Shown here: one piece after another, positions 48,701-61,463 of the stretch
How positions within the stretch are numbered: position 1 is the stretch's first letter
Layout: the number at the start of each line of letters is the position of its first letter
Origin: Chlorocebus sabaeus
Taxonomy: Eukaryota > Chordata > Mammalia > Primates > Cercopithecidae
Length of the DNA: 64,000 nucleotides
Direction of reading: 5' to 3'
Assembly (NCBI RefSeq): GCF_047675955.1
Contig: NW_027327412.1
Coordinates: 2,046,001 to 2,110,000, forward strand
The notes under the pieces: generated by a model
Databases searched by the model: none
Seen by the model: only the letters and a program-made list of their open reading frames with translations
Told to the model about the DNA's origin: nothing
Made by a program: the position numbers and the translations under genes

Positions 48701-51700
48701 GAAGGGAAAGATGTAACTCTGTGAGATGAATTAACAGAACACAGAGCAGTTTCTCAGAAAGCTTCTTTCCAGTTTTGAAGGGAAGATATTTCCTTTTTCA
48801 CCAGAGCCCTCTATGGGCTTCCAAATATCCCTTTGCCAATTCCACAAGAACAGCCTTAGCGAAAGGCTTCTTGAAGGGAAAGATGTAACTCTGTGAGATG
48901 AATTAACAGAACACAGAGCAGTTTCTCAGAAAGCTTCTTTCCAGTTTTGAACGGAAGATATTTCCTTTTTCAACATAGCCCTCTATGGGCTTCCAAATAT
49001 CCCTTTGCCAATTCCACAAGAACAGCCTTAGCGAAAGGCTTCTTGAAGGGAAAGATGTAACTCTGTGAGATGAATTAACAGAACACAGAGCAGTTTCTCA
49101 GAAAGCTTCTTTCCAGTTTTGAACGGAAGATATTTCCTTTTTCACCATAGCCCTCTATGGGCTTCCAAATATCCCTTTGCCAATTCCACAAGAACAGCCT
49201 TAGCGAAAGGCTTCTTGAAGGGAAGATGTAACTCTGTGAGATGAATTAACAGAACACAGAGCAGTTTCTCAGAAAGCTTCTTTCCAGTTTTGAACGGAAG
49301 ATATTTCCTTTTTCACAATAGCCCTCTATGGGATTCCAAATATCCCTTTGCCAATTCCACAAGAACAGCCTTAGCGAAAGGCTTCTTGAAGGGAAAGCTG
49401 TAACTCTGTGAGATGAATTAACAGAACACAGAGCAGTTTCTCAGAAAGCTTCTTTCCAGTTTTGAACGGAAGATATTTCCTTTTTCACCATAGCCCTCTA
49501 TGGGCTTCCAAATATCCCTTTGCCAATTCCACAAGAACAGCCTTAGCGAAAGGCTTCTTGAAGGGAAAGATGTAACTCTGTGAGATGAATTAACAGAACA
49601 CAGAGCAGTTTCTCAGAAAGCTTCTTTCCAGTTTTGAACGGAAGATATTTCCTTTTTCACCATAGCCCTCTATGGGCTTCCAAATATCCCTTTGCCAATT
49701 GCACAAGAACAGCCTTAGCGAAAGGCTTCTTGAAGGGAAAGATGTAACTCTGTGAGATGAATTAACAGAACACAGAGCAGTTTCTCAGAAAGCTTCTTTC
49801 CAGTTTTGAACGGAAGATATTTCCTTTTTCACCATAGCCCTCTATGAGCTTCCAAATATTCCTTTGCCAATTCCACAAGAACAGCCTTAGCGAAAGGCTT
49901 CTTGAAGGGAAAGCTGTAACATTGTGAGATGAATTAACAGAACACAGAGCAGTTTCTCAGAAAGCTTCTTTCCAGTTTTGAACGGAAGATATTTCCTTTT
50001 TCAACATAGCCCTCTATGGGCTTCCAAATATCCCTTTGCCAATTCCACAAGATCTGCCTTAGCGAAAGGCTTCTTGAAGGGAAAGATGTAACTCTGTGAG
50101 ATGAATTAACAGAACACAGAGCAGTTTCTCAGAAAGCTTCTTTCCAGTTTTGAACGGAAGATATTTCCTTTTTCACCATAGCCCTCTACGGGCTTCCAAA
50201 TATCATTTTGCCAATTCCACAGGAACAGCCTTAGCGAAAGGCTTCTTGAAGGGAAAGATGTAACTCTGTGAGATGAATTAACAGAACACAGAGCAGTTTC
50301 TCAGAAAGCTTCTTTCCAGTTTTGAACGGAAGATATTTTCTTTTTCACCATAGCCCTCTATGGGCTTCCAAATATCCCTTTGCCAATTCCACAAGAACAG
50401 CCTTAGCGAAAGGCTTCTTGAAGGGAAAGATGTAACTCTGTGAGATGAATTAACAGAACACAGAGCAGTTTCTCAGAAAGCTTCTTTCCAGTTTTGAACG
50501 GAAGATATTTCCTTTTTCACCATAGCCCTCTATGGGCTTCCAAATATCCCTTTGCCAATTCCACAAGAACAGCCTTAGCGAAAGGCTTCTTGAAGGGAAA
50601 GATGTAACTCTGTGAGATGAATTAACAGAACACAGAGCAGTTTCTCAGAAAGCTTCTTTCCAGTTTTGAACGGAAGATATTTCCTTTTTCACCATAGCCC
50701 TCTATGGGCTTCCAAATATCCCTTTGCCAATTCCACAAGAACAGCCTTAGCGAAAGGCTTCTTGAAGGGAATGATGTAACTCTGTGAGATGAATTAACAG
50801 AACACAGAGCAGTTTCTCAGAAAGCTTCTTTCCAGTTTTGAACGGAAGACATTTCCTTTTTCACCATAGACCTCTATGGGCTTCCAAATATCCCTTTGCC
50901 AATTCCACAAGAACAGCCTTAGCGAAAGGCTTCTTGAAGGGAAAGATGTAACTCTGTGAGATGAATTAACAGAACACAGAGCAGTTTCTCAGAAAGCTTC
51001 TTTCCAGTTTTGAACGGAAGATATTTCCTTTTTCACCATAGCCCTCTATGGGCTTCCAAATATCCCTTTGCCAATTCCACAAGAACAGCCTTAGCGAAAG
51101 GCTTCTTGAAGGGAAAGATGTAACTCTGTGAGATGAATTAACAGAACACAGAGCAGTTTCTCAGAAAGCTTCTTTCCAGTTTTGAACGGAAGATATTTCC
51201 TTTTTCACCATAGCCCTCTATGGGCTTCCAAATATCCCTTTGCCAATTCCACAAGAACAGCCTTAGCGAAAGGCTTCTTGAAGGGAAAGATGTAACTCTG
51301 TGAGATGAATTAACAGAACACAGAGCAGTTTCTCAGAAAGCTTCTTTCCAGTTTTGAACGGAAGATATTTCCTTTTTCACCATAGCCCTCTATGGGCTTC
51401 CAAATATCCCTTTGCCAATTCCACAAGAACAGCCTTAGCGAAAGGCTTCTTGAAGGGAAAGATGTAACTCTGTGAGATGAATTAACAGAACACAGAGCAG
51501 TTTCTCAGAAAGCTTCTTTCCAGTTTTGAACGGAAGATATTTCCTTTTTCACCATAGCCCTCTATGGGCTTCCAAATATCCCTTTGCCAATTCCACAAGA
51601 ACAGCCTTAGCGAAAGGCTTCTTGAAGGGAAAGATGTAACTCTGTGAGATGAATTAACAGAACACAGAGCAGTTTCTCAGAAAGCTTCTTTCCAGTTTTG

Positions 51701-51935
51701 AACGGAAGATATTTCCTTTTTCACCATAGCCCTCTATGGGCTTCCAAATATCCCTTTGCCAATTCCACAAGAACAGCCTTAGCGAAAGGCTTCTTGAAGG
51801 GAAAGATGTAACTCTGTGAGATGAATTAACAGAACACAGAGCAGTTTCTCAGAAAGCTTCTTTCCAGTTTTGAACGGAAGATATTTCCTTTTTCACCATA
51901 GCCCTCTATGGGCTTCCAAATATCCCTTTGCCAAT
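45743..51935 (+). repeat. 6.2-kb higher-order-like unit, copy 3 (36-monomer spacing)
   Basis: It follows copy 2 at +6,194, then +6,193 after a 1-bp deletion at about 49222 (gggaagatg). Private changes are agatcagcc (47127), ttttcaacgg (48089), caacatag (48971) and gggattcc (49331). The monomer just before this copy has atataactttgcc (45730). The last diagnostic monomer is agacattt/tagacctc at 50868. The consensus run after it does not lead to another cacacagcag monomer where one would be expected (about 52,005), so the series ends there and the right edge is uncertain by about 1 kb. Confidence 0.82.
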
Positions 51936-54900
51936 TCCACAAGAACAGCCTTAGCGAAAGGCTTCTTGAAGGGAAAGATGTAACTCTGTGAGATGAATTA
52001 ACAGAACACAGAGCAGTTTCTCAGAAAGCTTCTTTCCAGTTTTGAACGGAAGATATTTCCTTTTTCACCATAGCCCTCTATGGGCTTCCAAATATCCCTT
52101 TGCCAATTCCACAAGAACAGCCTTAGCGAAAGGCTTCTTGAAGGGAAAGAAGTAACTCTGTGAGATGAATGAACAGAACACAGAGCAGTTTCTCAGAAAG
52201 CTTCTTTCCAGTTTTGAACGGAAGATATTTTCTTTTTCACCATAGCCCTCTATGGGCTTCCAAATATCCCTTTGCCAATTCCACAAGAACAGCCTTAGCG
52301 AAAGGCTTCTTGAAGGGAAAGATGTAACTCTGTGAGATGAATTAACAGAACACAGAGCAGTTTCTCAGAAAGCTTCTTTCCAGTTTTGAACGGAAGATAT
52401 TTCCTTTTTCACCATAGCCCTCTATGGGCTTCCAAATATCCCTTTGCCAATTCCACAAGAACAGCCTTAGCGAAAGGCTTCTTGAAGGGAAAGATGTAAC
52501 TCTGTGAGATGAATTAACAGAACACAGAGCAGTTTCTCAGAAAGCTTCTTTCCAGTTTTGAACGGAAGATATTTCCTTTTTCACCATAGCCCTCTATGGG
52601 CTTCCAAATATCCCTTTGCCAATTCCACAAGAACAGCCTTAGCGAAAGGCTTCTTGAAGGGAAAGATGTAACTCTGTGAGATGAATTAACAGAACACAGA
52701 GCAGTTTCTCAGAAAGCTTCTTTCCAGTTTTGAACGGAAGATATTTCCTTTTTCACCACAGCCCTCTGTGGGCTTCCAAATATCCCTTTGCCAATTCCAC
52801 AAGAACAGCCTTAGCGAAAGGCTTCTTGAAGGGAAAGATGTAACTCTGTGAGATGAATTAACAGAACACAGAGCAGTTTCTCAGAAAGCTTCTTTCCAGT
52901 TTTGAACGGAAGATATTTCCTTTTTCACCAGAGCCCTCTATGGGCTTCCAAATATCCCTTTGCCAATTCCACAAGAACAGCCTTAGCGAAAGGCTTCTTG
53001 AAGGGAAAGATGTAACTCTGTGAGATGAATTAACAGAACACAGAGCAGTTTCTCAGAAAGCTTCTTTCCAGTTTTGAACGGAAGATATTTCCTTTTTCAC
53101 CATAGCCCTCTATGGGCTTCCAAATATCCCTTTGCCAATTCCACAAGAACAGCCTTAGCGAAAGGCTTCTTGAAGGGAAAGATGTAACTCTGTGAGATGA
53201 ATTAACAGAACACAGAGCAGTTTCTCAGAAAGCTTCTTTCCAGTTTTGAACGGAAGATATTTCCTTTTTCACCATAGCCCTCTATGGGCTTCCAAATATC
53301 CCTTTGCCAATTCCACAAGAACAGCCTTAGCGAAAGGCTTCTTGAAGGGAAAGATGTAACTCTGTGAGATGAATTAACAGAACACAGAGCAGTTTCTCAG
53401 AAAGCTTCTTTCCAGTTTTGAACGGAAGATATTTCCTTTTTCACCATAGCCCTCTATGGGCTTCCAAATATCCCTTTGCCAATTCCACAAGAACAGCCTT
53501 AGCGAAAGGCTTCTTGAAGGGAAAGATGTAACTCTGTGAGATGAATTAACAGAACACAGAGCAGTTTCTCAGAAAGCTTCTTTCCAGTTTTGAACGGAAG
53601 GTATTTTCTTTTTCACCATAGCCCTCTATGGGCTTCCAAATATCCATTTGCCAATTCCACAAGAACAGCCTTAGCGAAAGGCTTCTTGAAGGGAAAGATG
53701 TAACTCTGTGAGATGAATTAACAGAACACAGAGCAGTTTCTCAGAAAGCTTCTTTCCAGTTTTGAACGGAAGATATTTCCTTTTTCACCATAGCCCTCTA
53801 TGGGCTTCCAAATATCCCTTTGCCAATTCCACAAGAACAGCCTTAGCGAAAGGCTTCTTGAAGGGAAAGATGTAACTCTGTGAGATGAATTAACAGAACA
53901 CAGAGCAGTTTCTCAGAAAGCTTCTTTCCAGTTTTGAACGGAAGATATTTCCTTTTTCACCACAGCCCTCTATGGGCTTCCAAATATCCCTTTGCCAATT
54001 CCACAAGAACAGCCTTAGCGAAAGGCTTCTTGAAGGGAAAGATGTAACTCTGTGAGATGAATTAACAGAACACAGAGCAGTTTCTCAGAAAGCTTCTTTC
54101 CAGTTTTGAACGGAAGATATTTCCTTTTTCACCAGAGCCCTCTATGGGCTTCCAAATATCCCTTTGCCAATTCCACAAGAACAGCCTTAGCGAAAGGCTT
54201 CTTGAAGGGAAAGATGTAACTCTGTGAGATGAATTAACAGAACACAGAGCAGTTTCTCAGAAAGCTTCTTTCCAGTTTTGAAGGGAAGATATTTCCTTTT
54301 TCACCAGAGCCCTCTATGGGCTTCCAAATATCCCTTTGCCAATTCCACAAGAACAGCCTTAGCGAAAGGCTTCTTGAAGGGAAAGATGTAACTCTGTGAG
54401 ATGAATTAACAGAACACAGAGCAGTTTCTCAGAAAGCTTCTTTCCAGTTTTGAACGGAAGATATTTCCTTTTTCACCATAGCCCTCTATGGGCTTCCAAA
54501 TATCCCTTTGCAATTCCACAAGAACAGCCTTAGCGAAAGGCTTCTTGAAGGGAAAGATGTAACTCTGTGAGATGAATTAACAGAACACAGAGCAGTTTCT
54601 CAGAAAGCTTCTTTCCAGTTTTGAACGGAAGATATTTCCTTTTTCACCATAGCCCTCTATGGGCTTCCAAATATCCCTTTGCCAATTCCACAAGAACAGC
54701 CTTAGCGAAAGGCTTCTTGAAGGGAAAGATGTAACTCTGTGAGATGAATTAACAGAACACAGAGCAGTTTCTCAGAAAGCTTCTTTCCAGTTTTGAACGG
54801 AAGATATTTCCTTTTTCACCATAGCCCTCTATGTGCTTCCAAATATCATTTTGCCAATTCCACAAGAACAGCCTTAGCGAAAGGCTTCTTGAAGGGAAAG

Positions 54901-55400
54901 CTGTAACTCTGTGAGATGAATTAACAGAACACAGAGCAGTTTCTCAGAAAGCTTCTTTCCAGTTTTGAACGGAAGATATTTCCTTTTTCACCATAGCCCT
55001 CTATGGGCTTCCAAATATCCCTTTGCCAATTCCACAAGAACAGCCTTAGCGAAAGGCTTCTTGAAGGGAAAGATGTAACACTGTGAGATGAATTAACAGA
55101 ACACAGAGCAGTTTCTCAGAAAGCTTCTTTCCAGTTTTGAACGGAAGATATTTCCTTTTTCACCATAGTCCTCTATGGGCTTCCAAATATCCCTTTGCCA
55201 ATTCCACAAGAACAGCCTTAGCGAAAGGATTCTTGAAGGGAAAGATGTAACTCTGTGAGATGAATTAACAGAACACAGAGCAGTTTCTCAGAAAGCTTCT
55301 TTCCAGTTTTGAACGGAAGATATTTCCTTTTTCACCATAGCCCTCTATGGGCTTCCAAATATCCCTTTGCCAATTCCACAAGAACAGCCTTAGCGAAAGG
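51936..55400 (+). repeat. Near-consensus alphoid monomers between repeat domains (about 20 monomers)
   Basis: Mostly consensus. Scattered variants: gaagtaac with gaatgaac (52148-52170), caccacag with ctctgtggg (52757-52770), caccagag (52929), aaggtatttt (53599), atccatttgcc, caccacag (53961), two caccagag monomers with gaagggaag (54133-54305), a 1-bp deletion in tttgcaattcc (54508), ctatgtgctt with atcattttgcc (54830-54850), agctgtaac (54900), taacactg (55077), catagtcctc (55167) and aaaggattc. The caccacag-caccagag pair recurs at +1,204 bp (seven monomers), and the second instance resembles the caccacag, gaagggaag, caccagag series inside the 6.2-kb units. Confidence 0.7.
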
Positions 55401-56300
55401 CTTCTTGAAGGGAAAGATGTAACTCTGTGAGATGAATTAACAGAACACAGAGCAGTTTCTCAGAAAGCTTCTTTCCAGTTTTGAACGGAAGATATTTTCT
55501 TTTTCACCATAGCCCTCTATGGGCTTCCAAATATCCCTTTGCCAATTCCACAAGAACAGCCTTAGCGAAAGGCTTCTTGAAGGGAAAGATGTAACTCTGT
55601 GAGATGAATTAAAAGAACACAGAGCAGTTTCTCAGAAAGCTTCTTTCCAGTTTTGAACGGAAGATATTTCCTTTTTCACCATAGCCCTCTATGGGCTTCC
55701 AAATATCCCTTTGCCAATTCCACAAGAACAGCCTTAGCGAAGGGCTTCTTGAAGGGAAAGATGTAACTCTGTGAGATGAATTAACAGAACACAGAGCAGT
55801 TTCTCAGAAAGCTTCTTTCCAGTTTTGAACGGAAGATATTTCCTTTTTCACCATAGCCCTCTATGGGCTTCCAAATATCCCTTTGCCAATTCCACAAGAA
55901 CAGCCTTAGCGAAAGGCTTCTTGAAGGGAAAGATGTAATTCTGTGAGATGAATTAACAGAACACAGAGCAGTTTCTCAGAAAGATTCTTTCCAGTTTTGA
56001 ACGGAAGATATTTGCTTTTTCACCATAGCCCTCTATGGGCTTCCAAATATCCCTTTGCCAATTCCACAAGAACAGCCTTAGCGAAAGGCTTCTTGAAGGG
56101 AAAGATGTAACTCTGTGAGATGAATGAACAGAACACAGAGCAGTTTCTCAGAAAGCTTCTTTCCAGTTTTGAACGGAAGATATTTCCTTTTTCACCATAG
56201 ACCTCTATGGGCTTCCAAATATCCCTTTGCCAATTCCACAAGAACAGCCTTAGCGAAAGGCTTCTTGAAGGGAAAGATGTAACTCTGTGAGATGAATTAA
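55401..56300 (+). repeat. Distant copy of part of the 8-monomer unit
   Basis: The series ttttcttttt, ttaaaagaac (55610), gcgaagggcttc, gtaattctg, aaagattc, tttgcttttt (56012), gaatgaac (56123) and tagacctc (56208) matches 28.4-29.3 kb at a shift of 27,008 bp. The next diagnostic monomer of the 8-monomer unit (cttaccg with gaaacatg) is missing, so only five or six monomers are shared. Edges are approximate. Confidence 0.75.
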
Positions 56301-56649
56301 CAGAACACAGAGCAGTTTCTCAGAAAGCTTCTTTCCAGTTTTGAACGGAAGATATTTCCTTTTTCACCATAGCCCTCTATGGGCTTCCAAATATCCCTTT
56401 GCCAATTCCACAAGAACAGCCTTAGCGAAAGGCTTCTTGAAGGGAAAGATGTAACTCTGTGAGATGAATTAACAGAACACAGAGCAGTTTCTCAGAAAGC
56501 TTCTTTCCAGTTTTGAACGGAAGATATTTCCTTTTTCACCATAGCCCTCTATGGGCTTCCAAATATCCCTTTGCCAATTCCACAAGAACAGCCTTAGCGA
56601 AAGGCTTCTTGAAGGGAAAGATGTAACTCTGTGAGATGAATTAACAGAA

Positions 56650-59056
56650 CACAGAGCAGTTTCTCAGAAAGCTTCTTTCCAGTTTTGAACGGAAGATATT
56701 TCCTTTTTCACCATAGCAATCTATGGGATTCCAAATATCCCTTTGCCAATTCCACAAGAACAGCCTTAGCGAAAGGCTTCTTGAAGGGAAAGATGTAACT
56801 CTGTGAGATGAATGAACAGAACACAGAGCAGTTTCTCAGAAAGCTTCTTTCCAGTTTTGAACGGAAGATATTTCCTTTTTCACCATAGCCCTCTATGGGC
56901 TTCCAAATATCCCTTTGCCAATTCCACAAAAACAGCCTTAGCGAAAGGCTTCTTGAAGGGAAAGATGTAACTCTGTGAGATGAATTAACAGAACACAGAG
57001 CAGTTTCTCAGAAAGCTTCTTTCCAGTTTTGAACGGAAGATATTTCCTTTTTCACCAGAGCCCTCTATGGGCTTCCAAATATCCCTTTGCCAATTCCACA
57101 AGAACAGCCTTAGCGAAAGGCTTCTTGAAGGGAAAGATGTAACTCTGTGAGATGAATTAACAGAACACAGAGCAGTTTCTCAGGAAGCTTCTTTCCAGTT
57201 TTGAACGGAAGATATTTCCTTTTACACCAGAGCCCTCTATGGGCTTCCAAATATCCCTTTGCCAATTCCACAAGAACAGCCTTAGCGAAAGGCTTCTTGA
57301 AGGGAAAGATGTAACTCTGTGAGATGAATTAACAGAACACAGAGCAGTTTCTCAGAAAGCTTCTTTCCAGTTTTGAACGGAAGATATTTCCTTTTTCACC
57401 ATAGCCCTCTATGGGCTTCCAAATATCCCTTTGCCAATTCCACAAGAACAGCCTTAGCGAAAGGCTTCTTGAAGGGAAAGATGTAACTCTGTGAGATGAA
57501 TTAACAGAACACAGAGCAGTTTCTCAGAAAGATTCTTTCCAGTTTTGAACGGAAGATATTTCCTTTTTCACCATAGCCCTCTATGGGCTTCCAAATATCC
57601 CTTTGCCAATTCCACAAGAACAGCCTTAGCGAACGGCTTCTTGAAGGGAAAGATGTAACTCTGTGAGATGAATTAACAGAACACAGAGCAGTTTCTCAGA
57701 AAGCTTCTTTCCAGTTTTGAACGGAGGATATTTCCTTTTTCACCATAGCCCTCTACGGGCTTCCAAATATCCCTTTGCCAATTCCACAAGAACAGCCTTA
57801 GCGAAAGGCTTCTTGAAGGGAAAGATGTAACTCTGTGAGATGAATAAACAGAACACAGAGCAGTTTCTCAGAAAGATTCTTTCCAGTTTTGAACGGAAGA
57901 TATTTCCTTTTTCACCATAGCCCTCTATGGGCTTCCAAATATCCCTTTGCCAATTCCACAAGAACAGCCTTAGCGAAAGGCTTCTTGAAGGGAAAGATGT
58001 AATTCTGTGAGATGAATTAACAGAACACAGAGCAGTTTCTCAGAGAGCTTCTTTCCAGTTTTGAACGGAAGATATTTCCTTTTTCACCATAGCCCTCTAT
58101 GGGCTTCCAAATATCCCTTTGCCAATTCCACAAGAACAGCCTTAGCGAAAGGCTTCTTGAAGGGAAAGATGTAACTCTGTGAGATGAATGAACAGAACAC
58201 AGAGCAGTTTCTCAAAAGCTTCTTTCCAGTTTTGAACGGAAGATATTTCCTTTTTCACCGTAGCCCTCTATGGGCTTCCAAATATCCCTTTGCCAATTCC
58301 ACAAGAACAGCCTTAGCGAAAGGCTTCTTGAAGGGAAAGATGTAACTCTGTGAGATGAATGAACAGAACACAGAGCAGTTTCTCAGAAAGCTTCTTTCCA
58401 GTTTTGAACGGAAGATATTTCCTTTTTCACCATAGCCCTCTATGGGCTTCCAAATATCCCTTTGCCAATTCCACAAGAACAGCCTTAGCGAAAGGCTTCT
58501 TGAAGGGAAAGATGTAACTCTGTGAGATGAATGAACAGAACACAGAGCAGTTTCTCAGAAAGCTTCTTTCCAGTTTTGAACGGAAGATATTTCCTTTTTC
58601 ACCATAGCCCTCTATGGGCTTCCAAATATCCCTTTGCCAATTCCACAAGAACAGCCTTAGCGAAAGGCTTCTTGAAGGGAAAGATGTAACTCTGTGAGAT
58701 GAATTAACAGAACACAGAGCAGTTTCTCAGAAAGCTTCTTTCCAGTTTTGAACGGAAGATATTTCCTTTTTCACCATAGCCCTCTATGGGCTTCCAAATA
58801 TCCCTTTGCCAATTCCACAAGAACAGCCTTAGCGAAAGGCTTCTTGAAGGGAAAGATGTAACTCTGTGAGATGAATTAACAGAACACAGAGCAGTTTCTC
58901 AGAAAGCTTCTTTCCAGTTTTGAACGGAAGATATTTCCTTTTTCACCATAGCCCTCTATGGGCTTCCAAATATCCCTTTGCCAATTCCACAAGAACAGCC
59001 TTAGCGAAAGGCTTCTTGAAGGGAAAGATGTAACTCTGTGAGATGAATTAACAGAA
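56650..59056 (+). repeat. 2.4-kb 14-monomer unit, copy 1
   Basis: Order: tagcaatct with gggattcc (56718-56730), gaatgaac, caccagag (57056), a second caccagag in ttttacacc context (57222), aaagattc (57532), gaacggctt (57631), ggaggatat with ctacggg (57725-57757), gaataaac with aaagattc, gtaattctg (57998), cagagagctt (58042), gaatgaac with ctcaaaagc (58213, a 1-bp deletion), caccgtag (58257) and gaatgaac monomers. The series recurs at +2,407, which is 14 x 172 minus the one deletion. The left boundary is approximate. Confidence 0.8.
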
Positions 59057-61463
59057 CACAGAGCAGTTTCTCAGAAAGCTTCTTTCCAGTTTTGAACGGA
59101 AGATATTTCCTTTTTCACCATAGCACTCTATGGGCTTCCAAATATCCCTTTGCCAATTCCACAAGAACAGCCTTAGCGAAAGGCTTCTTGAAGGGAAAGA
59201 TGTAACTCTGTGAGATGAATGAACAGAACACAGAGCAGTTTCTCAGAAAGCTTCTTTCCAGTTTTGAACGGAAGATATTTCCTTTTTCACCATAGCCCTC
59301 TATGGGCTTCCAAATATCCCTTTGCCAATTCCACAAGAACAGCCTTAGCGAAAGGCTTCTTGAAGGGAAAGATGTAACTCTGTGAGATGAATTAACAGAA
59401 CACAGAGCAGTTTCTCAGAAAGCTTCTTTCCAGTTTTGAACGGAAGATATTTCCTTTTTCACCAGAGCCCTCTATGGGCTTCCAAATATCCCTTTGCCAA
59501 TTCCACAAGAACAGCCTTAGCGAAAGGCTTCTTGAAGGGAAAGATGTAACTCTGTGAGATGAATTAACAGAACACAGAGCAGTTTCTCAGAAAGCTTCTT
59601 TCCAGTTTTGAACGGAAGATATTTCCTTTTACACCAGAGCCCTCTATGGGCTTCCAAATATCCCTTTGCCAATTCCACAAGAACAGCCTTAGCGAAAGGC
59701 TTCTTGAAGGGAAAGATGTAACTCTGTGAGATGAATTAACAGAACACAGAGCAGTTTCTCAGAAAGCTTCTTTCCAGTTTTGAACGGAAGATATTTCCTT
59801 TTTCACCATAGCCCTCTATGGGCTTCCAAATATCCCTTTGCCAATTCCACAAGAACAGCCTTAGCGAAAGGCTTCTTGAAGGGAAAGATGTAACTCTGTG
59901 AGATGAATTAACAGAACACAGAGCAGTTTCTCAGAAAGATTCTTTCCAGTTTTGAACGGAAGATATTTCCTTTTTCACCATAGCCCTCTATGGGCTTCCA
60001 AATATCCCTTTGCCAATTCCACAAGAACAGCCTTAGCGAACGGCTTCTTGAAGGGAAAGATGTAACTCTGTGAGATGAATTAACAGAACACAGAGCAGTT
60101 TCTCAGAAAGCTTCTTTCCAGTTTTGAACGGAGGATATTTCCTTTTTCACCATAGCCCTCTACGGGCTTCCAAATATCCCTTTGCCAATTCCACAAGAAC
60201 AGCCTTAGCGAAAGGCTTCTTGAAGGGAAAGATGTAACTCTGTGAGATGAATTAACAGAACACAGAGCAGTTTCTCAGAAAGATTCTTTCCAGTTTTGAA
60301 CGGAAGATATTTCTTTTTCACCATAGCCCTCTATGGGCTTCCAAATATCCCTTTGCCAATTCCACAAGAACAGCCTTAGCGAAAGGCTTCTTGAAGGGAA
60401 AGATGTAATTCTGTGAGATGAATTAACAGAACACAGAGCAGTTTCTCAGAGAGCTTCTTTCCAGTTTTGAACGGAAGATATTTCCTTTTTCACCATAGCC
60501 CTCTATGGGCTTCCAAATATCCCTTTGCCAATTCCACAAGAACAGCCTTAGCGAAAGGCTTCTTGAAGGGAAAGATGTAACTCTGTGAGATGAATGAACA
60601 GAACACAGAGCAGTTTCTCAAAAGCTTCTTTCCAGTTTTGAACGGAAGATATTTCCTTTTTCACCGTAGCCCTCTATGGGCTTCCAAATATCCCTTTGCC
60701 AATTCCACAAGAACAGCCTTAGCGAAAGGCTTCTTGAAGGGAAAGATGTAACTCTGTGAGATGAATGAACAGAACACAGAGCAGTTTCTCAGAAAGCTTC
60801 TTTCCAGTTTTGAACGGAAGATATTTCCTTTTTCACCGTAGCCCTCTATGGGCTTCCAAATATCCCTTTGCCAATTCCACAAGAACAGCCTTAGCGAAAG
60901 GCTTCTTGAAGGGAAAGATGTAACTCTGTGAGATGAATTAACAGAACACAGAGCAGTTTCTCAGAAAGATTCTTTCCAGGTTTGAACGGAAGATATTTCC
61001 TTTTTCACCATAGCCCTCTATGGGCTTCCAAATATCCCTTTGCCAATTCCACAAGAACAGCCTTAGCGAAAGGCTTCTTCAAGGGAAAGATGTAACTCTG
61101 TGAGATGAATGAACAGAACACAGAGCAGCTTCTCAGAAAGCTTCTTTCCAGTTTTGAACGGAAGATATTTCCTTTTTCACCATAGCCCTCTATGGGCTTC
61201 CAAATATCCCTTTGCCAATTCCACAAGAACAGCCTTAGCGAAAGGCTTCTTGAAGGGAAAGATGTAACTCTGTGAGATGAATTAACAGAACACAGAGCAG
61301 TTTCTCAGAAAGCTTCTTTCCAGTTTTGAACGGAAGATATTTCCTTTTTCACCATAGCCCTCTACGGGCTTCCAAATATCCCTTTGCCAATTCCACAAGA
61401 ACAGCCTTAGCGAAAGGCTTCTTGAAGGGAAAGATGTAACTCTGTGAGATGAATTAACAGAAC
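59057..61463 (+). repeat. 2.4-kb 14-monomer unit, copy 2
   Basis: It repeats copy 1 at +2,407, for example tttt-acacc 59629, gaacggctt 60038, ggaggatat 60132, cagagagctt 60449, ctcaaaagc 60618 and caccgtag 60664. It differs by a 1-bp deletion in atttctttttc (60311), tagcactct instead of tagcaatct, a second caccgtag (60836), and further private changes after 60.9 kb (ccaggtttg, cttcttcaag and gcagcttctc). The right edge is approximate. Confidence 0.78.
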
